Under the pieces are notes generated by a model. That model searched no databases. It worked only from the letters and a program-made list of their open reading frames with translations, and was not told the origin of the DNA. A stretch of 64,000 nucleotides of DNA from Clostridiales bacterium (GTDB lineage Bacteria > Bacillota > Clostridia > Oscillospirales > Ruminococcaceae), in the NCBI GenBank assembly GCA_003150405.1, contig QAMM01000015.1, positions 1-64,000 of the forward strand, in the 5' to 3' direction. Below, piece by piece: positions 52,145 to 61,108 of the stretch. The stretch's first letter is position 1, and each line of letters begins with the position of its first letter. The position numbers and the translations under genes are program-made.

Positions 52145-53449
52145 TTAGGCGCGCAGCAGTGGGCTTCCGGTAACTGAAATAGCGGCGTTGAGACCATCAA
52201 ACAGGCTCAACTGTTCCACTTGTTCTTTTGGGAGCAGCGCCTTACCCTGCTGGGTGATTAAATTCTGGAGCATAACGTCGGGGGAGACCCGCAGTCCTTC
52301 AAGCGCTTTGCCCCGACAGGTGATGAAGTACTGCGCCCGCTTGAGCACTACGCCAAGCTTTTTGAGCGCCGTAAAATCAAGGCTTGCCATCCGCCGGGCG
52401 GTCACAATCGCCTTTGCCGATTTTGGACCAATGCCTGGCACCCGCAGCAGGGTGTGGTAATCCGCCTGGTTGATTTCCACCGGGAAATACTCCAAATGCC
52501 CCAACGCCCAGTTGCATTTCGGGTCCAGCAAGGGATTGAAGCTCTGGTTTTCCCGGTCGAGCAGCTCGCGGGCCTCAAATCCGTAAAAGCGCAGCAGCCA
52601 GTCGGCCTGATACAGCCGGTGTTCCCGCAGGAGCGGTGGCTTGGTGTCCGGCGAGGGGAGCAGGGAGCTTTCCACTACCGGCATGTAGGCTGAGAAAAAG
52701 ACCCGTTTCAGCCGGTATTTTTTGTAAAGCCCTTCGGCAAGCATTAAAATCTGGTAATCACTATCCGGCGTTGCGCCTATGATCATCTGGGTGCTCTGCC
52801 CGGCCGGAGTAAACTGCGGCGCGTTTTGGTAGCGTACCAGCTCCTGCCGGTTTTGCTCAATCTGTTCTGCGATCATCTCCATTGGTTTGAGAATGGCCTT
52901 CTTGGATTTGTCCGGGCAGAGGAGCTTCAGGCTGCTCTCGGACGGCAGCTCAATGTTGACGCTCATCCGGTCGGCGAGCATGCCAAGACGGGTGAGCAGC
53001 ACCGGGCTTGCCCCAGGAATCGCCTTGACGTGGATATACCCCCGGAAGCGGTATTCCTGCCGTAGCATGGAAAGGGTTTTGATGAGAAGCTCACAGGTGT
53101 AATCCGGGCTTTGCAGGACACCGCTGCTTAAAAACAGCCCTTCAATGTAGTTGCGGCGGTAAAAGCCAATGGTTAGCTCGCAGAGCTCACGTGGGGTGAA
53201 TGCGGCGCGCGGGGTGTCATGCGAGCGGCGGTTGACGCAGTATTGGCAGTCATAAATACATACGTTGGTAAACAGCACTTTCAGCAGAGAGATGCAGCGT
53301 CCGTCCGCCGCAAAGCTGTGGCAGATGCCGCAGGAAACCGCGCTGCCCAGCGCCCCCTTTTGCCCGGCTCGGTCTACACCGCTGGAAGTGCAGGCGACAT
53401 CATATTTGGCTGCGCCGGTCAGGATTTCCAGCTTTTGTTCGGTTGTCAC
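52145..53449 (-). CDS. Putative DNA modification/repair radical SAM protein (TIGR03916-like)
   Basis: 434 residues from GTG 53449, about 10 bases after GGAGG. CIYDCQYC (about 60-67, C-x-x-x-C-x-x-C) binds the radical SAM 4Fe-4S cluster, preceded by another Cys cluster, CGICHSFAADGRC (about 36-48). The C-terminal third has LLRVPGIGPKSAKAIVTARR (about 327-346), a helix-hairpin-helix DNA-binding motif like those in RuvA and UvrC. The protein is therefore a DNA-binding radical enzyme, presumed to repair or modify DNA; the lesion is not known. The promoter just upstream carries a LexA-type box. Confidence 0.92.
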   Translation of the reverse strand: MTTEQKLEILTGAAKYDVACTSSGVDRAGQKGALGSAVSCGICHSFAADGRCISLLKVLFTNVCIYDCQYCVNRRSHDTPRAAFTPRELCELTIGFYRRNYIEGLFLSSGVLQSPDYTCELLIKTLSMLRQEYRFRGYIHVKAIPGASPVLLTRLGMLADRMSVNIELPSESSLKLLCPDKSKKAILKPMEMIAEQIEQNRQELVRYQNAPQFTPAGQSTQMIIGATPDSDYQILMLAEGLYKKYRLKRVFFSAYMPVVESSLLPSPDTKPPLLREHRLYQADWLLRFYGFEARELLDRENQSFNPLLDPKCNWALGHLEYFPVEINQADYHTLLRVPGIGPKSAKAIVTARRMASLDFTALKKLGVVLKRAQYFITCRGKALEGLRVSPDVMLQNLITQQGKALLPKEQVEQLSLFDGLNAAISVTGSPLLRA

Positions 53450-53468
53450 AGCGTTCGCTCCTCCCAAA

Positions 53469-53482
53469 AGAACATTTGTTCT
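53469..53482. promoter_or_regulatory. LexA-type SOS box
   Basis: AGAACATTTGTTCT is an inverted repeat (AGAACA, two central bases, TGTTCT) close to the Gram-positive LexA/DinR operator GAAC-N4-GTTC. It lies just downstream of the -10 element and about 20 bases before the radical SAM start codon, a position that would block transcription. Confidence 0.75.
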
Positions 53483-53487
53483 ATATC

Positions 53488-53516
53488 AATATAACCCATT
53501 TGCAAAGGTTCGTCAA
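53488..53516 (-). promoter_or_regulatory. Promoter of the DNA-repair operon
   Basis: On the minus strand TTGACG (53516-53511), 17-base spacer, TATATT (53493-53488). Confidence 0.75.
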
Positions 53517-53929
53517 GGGGGAGCAAAAAAGAAATTGGAAACAACTTGTTGAGCGGTTGTATAGGCTAGGCTTCCGGACATGTCTGCGCCGTGCAGTGCC
53601 GCGCCGGAAGCTCAAGCCGTGTGCCGCGCGGACAGGCGCATCAGACTGACCAGTCAGATTATATGGGTATTGGGAGCTGAAAAATCAGCGCCCATACCGT
53701 AATGGATGGACGCTGATGGTGAAAACAAGGATATTGACTGCTGTCTAAATAAAATGCGTTTTCGCGGAAAAGCTGCCTGACGCAGCAGCGTGAATCATAG
53801 CACGAAACGAAACTCTTTCCAAAACACTGCTTCAAACAGCGTTTGAAATACATGGAGATGTCGATACAGCCATACCATCCCCTTCCAACCATTGCCGCTT
53901 AAACATCAGCGGCCCGGCGGAACACGCTG
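53517..53929. other. Intergenic stretch, nothing identified
   Basis: About 410 bases between the repair operon promoter and the end of the DUF4358 gene. It is GC-rich in the first 120 bases. It has no supportable gene; a partial inverted repeat around 53640-53700 (CAGACTGACCAGTC) is the only local structure I noted. Confidence 0.55.
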
Positions 53930-54574
53930 TTACGAACCGCTCGTTCCAGACTCGGGGGGCGATTCCACCGGAATTTCCGGCGCATCCTTCTCCAAAAGCC
54001 CGGGTGAAGTTTCCTCCGCGTCCTTGACATCCACCGGTTCTGATATGTCTGAATCGGCCTTACCGTCTGCGGATTCGCCCGGCTCGGAAGAAACGAGCGG
54101 CTTGCCGTTGATAGCGTTGTCCAGCGTGGTCAGAACGGCGCCGTTATGTTCGGTCATAATCAAAAACAGGTAATCCCCATACTCTTTCAGTTCAGCGTTT
54201 TGCGCCACTGCAAGCTGATCGGGCAGAACTCCCTCAAAAGATGCTTCGGCGTTTTCTTTTGCGGTCTGTAAGGCGTCTTTTAAGGCATCCTTTTTGTCTT
54301 TTTGTGCGTGAAACCCCGCAAATACCGTCGCCGATGTTTCTTTCTGTGGAACGTAGGCCACTGCTTCGGTGTAAAACGCCTGGCTTATCCCAAAGTGTTC
54401 GCCGGTTTCTCCGGAGTCAAGCACCATCAGCCACTGTTCATTATATGGGTCAAGCGCCGTTTGGTAAACGGAGGTCATGGTTTGGTATAAATCAAGCTCC
54501 AGCGCGGAGGTGCATCCGGAACAAAATAAAAGCAAAATGGCAAGGCAACAGGCTGACGCCGAAAAATGTTTCAA
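53930..54574 (-). CDS. DUF4358-like lipoprotein
   Basis: 214 residues. I chose TTG 54574 because GGAGGAA lies 5-6 bases upstream and gives a proper lipoprotein signal: KHFSASACCLAILLLFCSGC with Cys at about 20. An ATG at 54610 would spoil it. A domain of about 110 residues with AYVPQKETSATVFAGF and LPDQLAVAQNAELKEYGDYL follows the DUF4358 pattern. The last 60 residues are an acidic Ser/Pro/Glu tail. It is anchored on the outer face of the membrane, function unknown. It is divergent from serC. Confidence 0.82.
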   Translation of the reverse strand: MKHFSASACCLAILLLFCSGCTSALELDLYQTMTSVYQTALDPYNEQWLMVLDSGETGEHFGISQAFYTEAVAYVPQKETSATVFAGFHAQKDKKDALKDALQTAKENAEASFEGVLPDQLAVAQNAELKEYGDYLFLIMTEHNGAVLTTLDNAINGKPLVSSEPGESADGKADSDISEPVDVKDAEETSPGLLEKDAPEIPVESPPESGTSGS

Positions 54575-54765
54575 AAAATTCCTCCAATCGGCAAGGCTGG
54601 GACATGACAATTATTTAGCTTTATTCTAGCGGATAGCCAACAGAAAATCAAATCTCAAACATGGCGGCTCGAGTACTGTTCTTGTCATTTTATCAGATAT
54701 TCCGCAGAAAAAAGTATGAAATTCATACGCTTTTACAATTCACCTCCCCAAAGCCTCCAAAGGCA

Positions 54766-54794
54766 TTGACTATTCCCGGGAATAAAAATATAAT
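54766..54794 (+). promoter_or_regulatory. Promoter of serC-serA
   Basis: TTGACT (54766-54771), 17-base spacer, TATAAT (54789-54794), 57 bases before serC. Confidence 0.85.
54771..54784. promoter_or_regulatory. Palindrome inside the serC promoter, candidate operator
   Basis: TATTCCCGGGAATA is a perfect 14-base palindrome occupying the promoter spacer. A repressor bound here would block RNA polymerase. The regulator is unknown. Confidence 0.5.
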
Positions 54795-54851
54795 AGAAGT
54801 AATGTTTTTTAACAGGACGTTGTTAAAAAAATTTTTGGAGGGTATTGATTC

Positions 54852-55934
54852 ATGAGTAGAGTTTACAATTTCAGCCCGGGACCTTCCATGCTGCCGGAGG
54901 CCGTTCTGGCCAAAGCCGCAGGAGAAATGCTCGACTACGAGGGAAGCGGTCAGTCCGTCATGGAAATGTCGCACCGTTCCAAGGAGTATGACGCAATCAT
55001 CAAAGGCTGCGAGGCATTGCTTCGCGAAGTGATGAATATTCCGGACAACTACAAAGTCCTGTTCGTTCAGGGCGGCGCATCCTCCCAGTTTGCCATGATT
55101 CCGCTCAACCTGATGAACGGCTCCCATAAAGCAGACTTCGTCGTGACCGGCCAGTGGGCGAAGAAGGCTTATCAGGAGGCTTCCCGTTACGGCGAGGCCA
55201 ACGTGGTGGCATCCAGCGCGGATAAAACCTTTTCTTACATCCCGAAGCTCGATCCGTCCACCTTTGACAAGAATGCGGACTACTTCCACATCTGCTGGAA
55301 CAACACCATTTACGGAACCCGCTTCACCGAGCTTCCGGATACCGGCAATGTCCCGCTTGTTGCGGACATGAGCTCCTGCATCCTTTCGGAACCGATTGAT
55401 GTGAGCAAGTTCGGCCTGATTTACGCGGGTGCACAGAAGAATATGGGCCCTGCGGGGCTGACCGTTGTCATCATCCGTGAGGATTTGATCGGCAAAGCAA
55501 TGGATATCTGCCCGACGATGTTCGACTATAAAATTCATGCGGACAACGATTCGCTCTACAACACCCCGCCAACTTATGCAATTTATATTTGCAAGTTGGT
55601 ACTGGAGTGGATTAAAAACGAAATTGGCGGCCTGGAAAAAATGAAGGAAATCAACGAGAAAAAGGCAAAACTCCTGTACGATTTCCTCGACTCCAGCAAA
55701 ATGTTCAAAGGAACGGTTGAAAAAGAGTTCCGTTCCATTATGAATATCCCCTTTGTCACCGGCAACGACGAACTTGATAAAAAGTTCATCGCCGAGTCTT
55801 CCAAAGCCGGCTTCATCAACCTCAAAGGTCACCGTACTGTCGGCGGTATGCGCGCCTCCATCTACAATGCAATGCCGGTTGAGGGTGTGGAAAAGCTGGT
55901 TGCCTTTATGAAAGAGTTTGAAGCCAACAACTGA
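54852..55934 (+). CDS. serC: Phosphoserine aminotransferase
   Basis: 360 residues, the normal SerC length. The start VYNFSPGPSMLPEAVL, the FVQGGASSQFAMIP segment (about 74-87) and AGAQKNMGPAGLTVVI (about 195-210, Lys about 199 forming the Schiff base with pyridoxal phosphate) are diagnostic. It converts 3-phosphohydroxypyruvate and glutamate to phosphoserine in serine synthesis and can serve pyridoxal synthesis. TTGGAGG precedes the ATG by about 11 bases. serA follows after 20 bases. Confidence 0.97.
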   Translation: MSRVYNFSPGPSMLPEAVLAKAAGEMLDYEGSGQSVMEMSHRSKEYDAIIKGCEALLREVMNIPDNYKVLFVQGGASSQFAMIPLNLMNGSHKADFVVTGQWAKKAYQEASRYGEANVVASSADKTFSYIPKLDPSTFDKNADYFHICWNNTIYGTRFTELPDTGNVPLVADMSSCILSEPIDVSKFGLIYAGAQKNMGPAGLTVVIIREDLIGKAMDICPTMFDYKIHADNDSLYNTPPTYAIYICKLVLEWIKNEIGGLEKMKEINEKKAKLLYDFLDSSKMFKGTVEKEFRSIMNIPFVTGNDELDKKFIAESSKAGFINLKGHRTVGGMRASIYNAMPVEGVEKLVAFMKEFEANN

Positions 55935-55954
55935 TTGAAGCGAGGTTAAGTAGC

Positions 55955-57127
55955 GTGTATAACATCCACACTTTGAATAAAATTTCCAAAGCCGGTCTGA
56001 AGCACTTTGACGCTGCAAAATACAACTGCGGCGAAGAAGTCCAGAATCCGGATGCTATTATGGTGCGTTCGGCCGCCATGCACGACATGGAGTTCGGCAA
56101 AGAGCTGCTCGCCATTGCGCGCGCCGGTGCCGGCGTCAACAATATTCCGGTCGATCGCTGCGCAAAAGAGGGAATCGTTGTCTTTAATACGCCGGGCGCC
56201 AATGCAAATGCAGTAAAAGAGCTGGTCATTCTCGGCCTGTTGATGTCCTCCAGAAACGTGCCGGATGCGCTCGCTTTTGCAAAATCCCTGGACGGGGAAG
56301 GCGAAGCTATCCCTAAGCTGGTTGAAAAAGGCAAAGGTCAGTTTGTCGGACCGGAAATCAAGGGCAAGACCTTGGGCGTTATCGGACTGGGCGCTATCGG
56401 CGTTATGGTCTGTAACGCGGCCAAAAGCCTTGGCATGACGGTGCTGGGTTACGATCCGTATCTGTCGGTCGATGCTGCTTGGGCGCTCTCCCGTGGCATC
56501 GTTCATGCCAAAAGCGTTGAGGATATCTACAAAAACAGCGACTATATTACCATTCATGTGCCGTACAACAGCGAAACCAAGCACATGATCAACGCCGAAG
56601 TTATCGACATGATGAAGCCGGGCGTCCGCGTGCTCAATTTTGCACGCGGTGAGCTAGTGGATGACGACGCAATGCTTGCTGCACTTGAAGCCGGCAAGGT
56701 TGCCCGTTATGTCACTGATTTCCCGAATGAAAAAACGGTCAACACCAAAGGGGTTGTCGCGGTGCCGCATCTCGGCGCTTCCACGCCGGAGTCGGAGGAC
56801 AACTGCGCCAGCATGGCGGCAGTCGAGCTCATTGATTATCTGGAAAACGGCAACGTGGTCCATTCGGTCAATATGCCGTCGGTTTCTGCCCCGCGCAACG
56901 GCGGCGCCAGAATCTGCATCATTCACCAGAATATTCCCAAGATGCTGCAGGGCATTTCCGGTTCCTTCGGCGAAATCGGCATCAACATCCAGAACATGAC
57001 AAACCGTTCCCGCGGTGATTATGCCTATACTATCATCGATCTTGAGGAAAAAGAGGTTCCGGGTTCACTTCTGGAGCAGCTTGAACGCGTGGAAGGCATC
57101 ATCCGTGCGCGCGTCATTCCTGCATAA
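55955..57127 (+). CDS. serA: D-3-phosphoglycerate dehydrogenase
   Basis: 390 residues from GTG 55955, preceded by AAGCGAGG. The Rossmann motif LGVIGLGAIGVMV lies near 137-149. Catalytic Arg/Glu/His positions are in VRSAAMHD...RAGAGVNNIP and VPHLGASTPESEDN (His about 272). The C-terminal 70 residues are an ACT domain that commonly binds serine for feedback inhibition. It oxidises 3-phosphoglycerate in the first step of serine synthesis. The order serC-serA is common in clostridia. No serB is in the window. Confidence 0.96.
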   Translation: MYNIHTLNKISKAGLKHFDAAKYNCGEEVQNPDAIMVRSAAMHDMEFGKELLAIARAGAGVNNIPVDRCAKEGIVVFNTPGANANAVKELVILGLLMSSRNVPDALAFAKSLDGEGEAIPKLVEKGKGQFVGPEIKGKTLGVIGLGAIGVMVCNAAKSLGMTVLGYDPYLSVDAAWALSRGIVHAKSVEDIYKNSDYITIHVPYNSETKHMINAEVIDMMKPGVRVLNFARGELVDDDAMLAALEAGKVARYVTDFPNEKTVNTKGVVAVPHLGASTPESEDNCASMAAVELIDYLENGNVVHSVNMPSVSAPRNGGARICIIHQNIPKMLQGISGSFGEIGINIQNMTNRSRGDYAYTIIDLEEKEVPGSLLEQLERVEGIIRARVIPA

Positions 57128-57143
57128 GAGCTTCATGGTTTTG

Positions 57144-57174
57144 AAGCGGCTGTATGAAAATACAGCCGCTTTTT
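57144..57174 (+). terminator. serC-serA terminator
   Basis: AAGCGGCTGTAT (57144-57155) pairs perfectly with ATACAGCCGCTT (57160-57171) around GAAA, then T's. Confidence 0.92.
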
Positions 57175-57207
57175 GCTGTTTCTGGTACAATTTGCCGGGA
57201 AAAGGTA

Positions 57208-57237
57208 TTGAAAAGCGGCGGGCAACGATGGTATACT
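57208..57237 (+). promoter_or_regulatory. Promoter of the DivIVA-like gene
   Basis: TTGAAA (57208-57213), 18-base spacer, TATACT (57232-57237). Confidence 0.55.
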
Positions 57238-57289
57238 GGTACATAAGGATGGATTTGTCCGCCCATTTTGCCAGAAACGGGAGAAATAA

Positions 57290-58117
57290 ATGGAATTTGG
57301 ATATAAATTTAAATCGGCTCTGTTTGGCTTTTCCAAGCGCGATGTCATGAGGTGTATTGGGGAACTCAACGCCGCCCATGAAGAGGCGCTTTCGGAACTT
57401 CGGGAACAGTGCCAGGCAGCCGAACAGAACGGCAGTGACCTGAGCGGCAGGTTGCAAGCCGCCCATGAAGCGTTGCTGGAGCTGAAACGGCAGCTGAGGG
57501 AGCAGGAGAAAAAAAGCGCCGCCCTTGAAACCGTTGTCAAACGCCTGGTGGATAACCGCGCAGATAATGAATCCGAAATCTCCCAGCTGAAACAGCGGGT
57601 TGCGGCTATCAACAACAAGGCAGGGGAGTTGCAGTTAAAGAACAACGAGCTTGCCCGCAAGCTGTCCGAGGCCAATGAGAAGGTCGAGAAATACGACGCA
57701 CTCACCCAGGATATCAGCGAAGTTATGCTGGAAGCACAGCAAATGTCCGCCCGCTTGCGGGAGGATGCCCACGAAGAAGCCGCCCAGATTGTGGACGGCG
57801 CGCGTCAGTCTGCGGCTAGGGCCCGTTCGGATATGGATTTGTTCCAGCGCAGAATCGGGCAGATTAGCCATTCGCTGGAACAGCTTGTGCAGAATCTGCA
57901 AAAGGAAATCGGCCGGATTGAGGAATCTTTCACCGAATTAAACGACGGGCTGGATCAGCTTAAGACGCCGGAAGCGGAAATGCCACAGCGGGAAATAACC
58001 GGAACCAAACCGCCGGAGTCCCCAAAGGCGGTACGAAAACCGCCGCTGGAAACCGCTGGTCGAAAAAACAGCGGCGTGACAGATTTTTTTGGAAAATTCA
58101 GGGAGTGGTTACAATAG
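57290..58117 (+). CDS. DivIVA-like coiled-coil protein
   Basis: 275 residues. The N-terminus (FKSALFGFSKRDVMRCIGEL, about 7-26) resembles the membrane-curvature-binding head of DivIVA/GpsB-like proteins, including F-G-F-x-K-x-D-V. A long charged coiled coil follows at about 27-225, then a Pro-rich linker and a short end with FFGKFREWLQ, possibly an amphipathic anchor. Such proteins mark cell poles or division sites. The last bases overlap the start of the next gene. The assignment is to a fold class, not to a specific member. Confidence 0.75.
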   Translation: MEFGYKFKSALFGFSKRDVMRCIGELNAAHEEALSELREQCQAAEQNGSDLSGRLQAAHEALLELKRQLREQEKKSAALETVVKRLVDNRADNESEISQLKQRVAAINNKAGELQLKNNELARKLSEANEKVEKYDALTQDISEVMLEAQQMSARLREDAHEEAAQIVDGARQSAARARSDMDLFQRRIGQISHSLEQLVQNLQKEIGRIEESFTELNDGLDQLKTPEAEMPQREITGTKPPESPKAVRKPPLETAGRKNSGVTDFFGKFREWLQ

Positions 58118-58644
58118 CGACTTATCACATTGCAGTGAAAGAACTGCCGGATTATACCGAAAAACTGCGGGTCAACGACAAGGTTTATCTGAGCGGCACG
58201 GTTTATACCGCGCGTGACGCGGCGCATAAACGTTTTTTTGCCCTGCTCGATCAGGGAAAGCCCCTGCCGTTTGAACTCAAAGGTGCTGCCATATATTATG
58301 CCGGCCCAACCCCAACGCCGGAAGGTCTCGCCATAGGCTCCTGCGGACCTACCACTTCTGGGCGGATGGATGTGTTTGCCCCCCGTTTGCTCGACGGCGG
58401 TCTGACCGCAATGATCGGAAAAGGGGAACGGAGTCAGGCGGTGCGGGATGCGGTCTGCCGCAATCGTGCGGTGTATTTCTGTGCCATTGGCGGCGCCGGT
58501 GCGCTGGCGAGCCAGTGCATCACCTCCTGCGAAGTAATCGCGTTTGAGGATTTGGGCTGTGAGTCGGTGAAAAAATTGCGGTTTGAGGAGTTTCCGCTCA
58601 TTGTGGCGAACGACTGTTCCGGCGGCGATATTTTCAGCCGCTAA
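58105..58644 (+). CDS. Fumarase-type Fe-S hydro-lyase, beta subunit, orphan
   Basis: About 179 residues with the class I fumarase/tartrate dehydratase C-terminal domain: LSGTVYTARDAAHKR (about 28-42), YYAGPTPTPEG (about 62-72), IGSCGPTTSGRMD (about 76-88) and GKGE (about 104). In two-subunit enzymes this part works with an alpha subunit that binds the 4Fe-4S cluster to hydrate fumarate to malate. The alpha subunit is not beside it here, where it would normally precede. GTG 58105 overlaps the DivIVA-like stop; no good ribosome site is seen, so the exact start is open (GTG 58135 is an alternative). Confidence 0.85.
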   Translation: MVTIATYHIAVKELPDYTEKLRVNDKVYLSGTVYTARDAAHKRFFALLDQGKPLPFELKGAAIYYAGPTPTPEGLAIGSCGPTTSGRMDVFAPRLLDGGLTAMIGKGERSQAVRDAVCRNRAVYFCAIGGAGALASQCITSCEVIAFEDLGCESVKKLRFEEFPLIVANDCSGGDIFSR

Positions 58645-58704
58645 CGGCATGCGCGCTGCAAACTGCGCAACACAAAAAATAAAGATTGGCGGGAACCTAA
58701 TACG

Positions 58705-60111
58705 ATGACAAAGATGATTCGGGACAAGGGGTTCTATAAAATGGTGCTGGGGATAACCATTCCCCTCGCCATTCAGAACTCCTTAAACTTTTTTGTAAGT
58801 ATGGTTGATACCCTTATGCTGGGCGCGCTCGGGCAGACACAGCTCACCGCCTCCCAACTGGCGAATCAACCTTTTTTTATTTTTTCCCTGCTCTGTTTCG
58901 GGCTCGCAGGCGGCGCCTCGGTGCTGGCGGCACAGTATTGGGGAAAAAAGGATCTTGCTTCCATACGCAAGGTATTTTCCATTGTCCTTTGGATTGCAAT
59001 GGGGGTTTCTCTCGTTCTTATGGTGTTGGTCCTTTCATTTCCAGAAGTCGCAATGGGCATTTACACCAATGAGTCAGACATCATTGCAGAAGGGGTATCT
59101 TATCTGCGCATCATTGTGTTCAGTTATCTGTTTAACGGCTTTTTTGCCACGCTGACCTGTGCGCTGCGCAGTGTGCAGATTGTAAAAATTGCGGTCATTG
59201 GCAACTGCGCCTCTCTTGCAACCAATGCGTTTCTCAACTGGGTGCTCATTTTCGGCAACCTCGGCGCACCCGCAATGGGGATTCGCGGGGCGGCGCTGGC
59301 AACTGTCATCGCCCGCGTGGTTGAATTTTTCATCGCCTTTATCTATGTCTTTTTCATCGAGAAAAAGCTCTGCTTCCGGCTGCGTCATATGCTATCATTT
59401 GACCGGACACTTTTCCGGGATTTCATCACCTGCAGCATTCCTGTGGTGATTAACGAGGTCATGTGGTCGGTCGGCACCTCCATTCACTCCATGGTTATGG
59501 GGCGGCTGGGTTCCGCTGCGGTTTCTGCGGTTGCGGTTACCAATGTAGTACAGCAGCTTGCAACCATCATGATTTTCGGCGCCGCCAACGCCGCGGCGGT
59601 AGTTATTGGAAAAATCATCGGCGAAAATGATTTTAAACGCGCTGAACAGGCGGCGTTTACCTTCCGCATCATCTCTTATCTGCTCGGCTTGTTCTCCATG
59701 ATTGTCATGTTCCTGTTACGCGACGTCGTCACCATATTTTATGACCTGCCGGCAGAAACCAACGCCCTGGTCTCACAGCTCATGGTGGTGTCTGGCATCA
59801 TTGTGTTTTTTATTTCTGCTTCGGCTACTGGAGTTATCGGTATCCTGCGCGGCGGCGGGGATACCAAGTTCGCCCTGTTTGCCGAATTGGTGACGCTCTG
59901 GTGCGTGTCGGTGCCGTTGGGGCTGGTTTTGGGTTTGTGGTTGCATCTGCCGGTGGTGCTCGTATTCGGCTGTATGAAGCTGGATGAACCCATTAAGTGG
60001 ATCATCTGTCTGGTGCGGATGCGCGGCGGAAAATGGATGAACAATGTCACCCGGGATTTCGGCGCTCTGGAGCAGCCGGAACCGGTAAATTCTGCAGGAA
60101 TGCTTGATTAA
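58705..60111 (+). CDS. MATE-family multidrug/metabolite exporter
   Basis: 468 residues, twelve membrane helices in two similar halves. Motifs include IPLAIQNSLNFFVSMVDTLM (about 14-33) and AAVSAVAVTNVVQQLAT (about 271-287). MATE pumps use Na+ or H+ gradients to expel cationic drugs or small metabolites; the substrate is not predictable. GGCGGGAACC precedes ATG 58705 weakly. It follows the fumarase-type gene by 60 bases and precedes the RpiR regulator by 100. Confidence 0.92.
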   Translation: MTKMIRDKGFYKMVLGITIPLAIQNSLNFFVSMVDTLMLGALGQTQLTASQLANQPFFIFSLLCFGLAGGASVLAAQYWGKKDLASIRKVFSIVLWIAMGVSLVLMVLVLSFPEVAMGIYTNESDIIAEGVSYLRIIVFSYLFNGFFATLTCALRSVQIVKIAVIGNCASLATNAFLNWVLIFGNLGAPAMGIRGAALATVIARVVEFFIAFIYVFFIEKKLCFRLRHMLSFDRTLFRDFITCSIPVVINEVMWSVGTSIHSMVMGRLGSAAVSAVAVTNVVQQLATIMIFGAANAAAVVIGKIIGENDFKRAEQAAFTFRIISYLLGLFSMIVMFLLRDVVTIFYDLPAETNALVSQLMVVSGIIVFFISASATGVIGILRGGGDTKFALFAELVTLWCVSVPLGLVLGLWLHLPVVLVFGCMKLDEPIKWIICLVRMRGGKWMNNVTRDFGALEQPEPVNSAGMLD

Positions 60112-60211
60112 AATTGCAAAACAGGGTAAAATAGAGGTAAGACGGCTCCCGGTCTGTTGGTTGTTTGAATAAACATCACGGCCGGGCGCTGAACGTTGTA
60201 TTGGGAGCTGA

Positions 60212-61108
60212 ATGATTTTGGCAGTACATAAAGATGTTTTAAAATTGATTGCAGAACATGCGCATCATTTTTCCAAAGGGCAAAAGCGGATTGCACAGTA
60301 TATTACTGAGCATTATGAAAAAGCGGCCTTTATGACCGCATCCAAACTCGGTATGACGGTAGGAGTCAGTGAGTCTACCGTAGTGCGTTTCGCAACCGAG
60401 GTCGGCTTTGACGGGTATCCGGCGCTGCAGAAAGAGCTGAAGGAGATGATCCGCAACAAGCTCACCTCCATCCAGCGCATTGAGGTCACCAATGACCAAA
60501 TTGGTGATGAGGATGTTCTTGACAAGGTCTTGAATATGGATATTGACAAAATCCGCCGCACCCTGGAAGAAACCTCCCGTGAGGATTTTAAGGCCGCGGT
60601 GGACGCCATCGTCGCGGCAGAAAACATTTATGTTATCGGTGCCAAAAGCGCGGCAACACTGGCGCGTTTCATTACCTATTATTTTAATCTCATGTTTGTC
60701 AACGTTAAACTGGTACATACCACCAGCTCCAGTGAAATGTTTGAGCAGATTATGCGCATCGGAAAGAACGATATCCTCATCGGCATCAGCTTTCCGCGTT
60801 ATCTCACCCAAACGGTGAAAGCGTTCAAGTTTGCCAAGGAAAACGGTGCAACGGTTATTGCCATTACTGACAGCCCGGCGTCCCCGCTTGCGGAGGATGC
60901 CGATCACCTGCTGCTTGCGCGCAGCGATATGGCCTCTTTTGTCGACAGCCTTGTCGCACCGTTGAGCCTCATCAATGCGCTCATTGTTGCAGTCGGCCTG
61001 AAAAAACGACAGGAAATCTGTGACACCTTCTCCAAATTGGAAACCATTTGGGATGAATACGAGGTGTACGACAAAGGGGATCAGGAGCAGGAAGCGGATG
61101 AAGGCTGA
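60212..61108 (+). CDS. MurR/RpiR-family transcriptional regulator
   Basis: 298 residues. The N-terminal RpiR helix-turn-helix (about 1-80) contains TASKLGMTVGVSESTVVRFA (about 44-63). A SIS sugar-phosphate-binding domain at about 125-260 has YVIGAKSAATLARFI and ISFPRYLTQTV. Such regulators answer to phosphosugars. GGGAG lies before the ATG. The next gene starts inside its last codons, so the flavoprotein is cotranscribed; whether that gene is the target is unclear. Confidence 0.92.
   Translation: MILAVHKDVLKLIAEHAHHFSKGQKRIAQYITEHYEKAAFMTASKLGMTVGVSESTVVRFATEVGFDGYPALQKELKEMIRNKLTSIQRIEVTNDQIGDEDVLDKVLNMDIDKIRRTLEETSREDFKAAVDAIVAAENIYVIGAKSAATLARFITYYFNLMFVNVKLVHTTSSSEMFEQIMRIGKNDILIGISFPRYLTQTVKAFKFAKENGATVIAITDSPASPLAEDADHLLLARSDMASFVDSLVAPLSLINALIVAVGLKKRQEICDTFSKLETIWDEYEVYDKGDQEQEADEG

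Noticed and set aside
54723..56018. Open frame of 431 codons on the minus strand opposite serC
   Set aside because: SerC is unmistakable on the plus strand with promoter and ribosome site; the reverse frame is its shadow.
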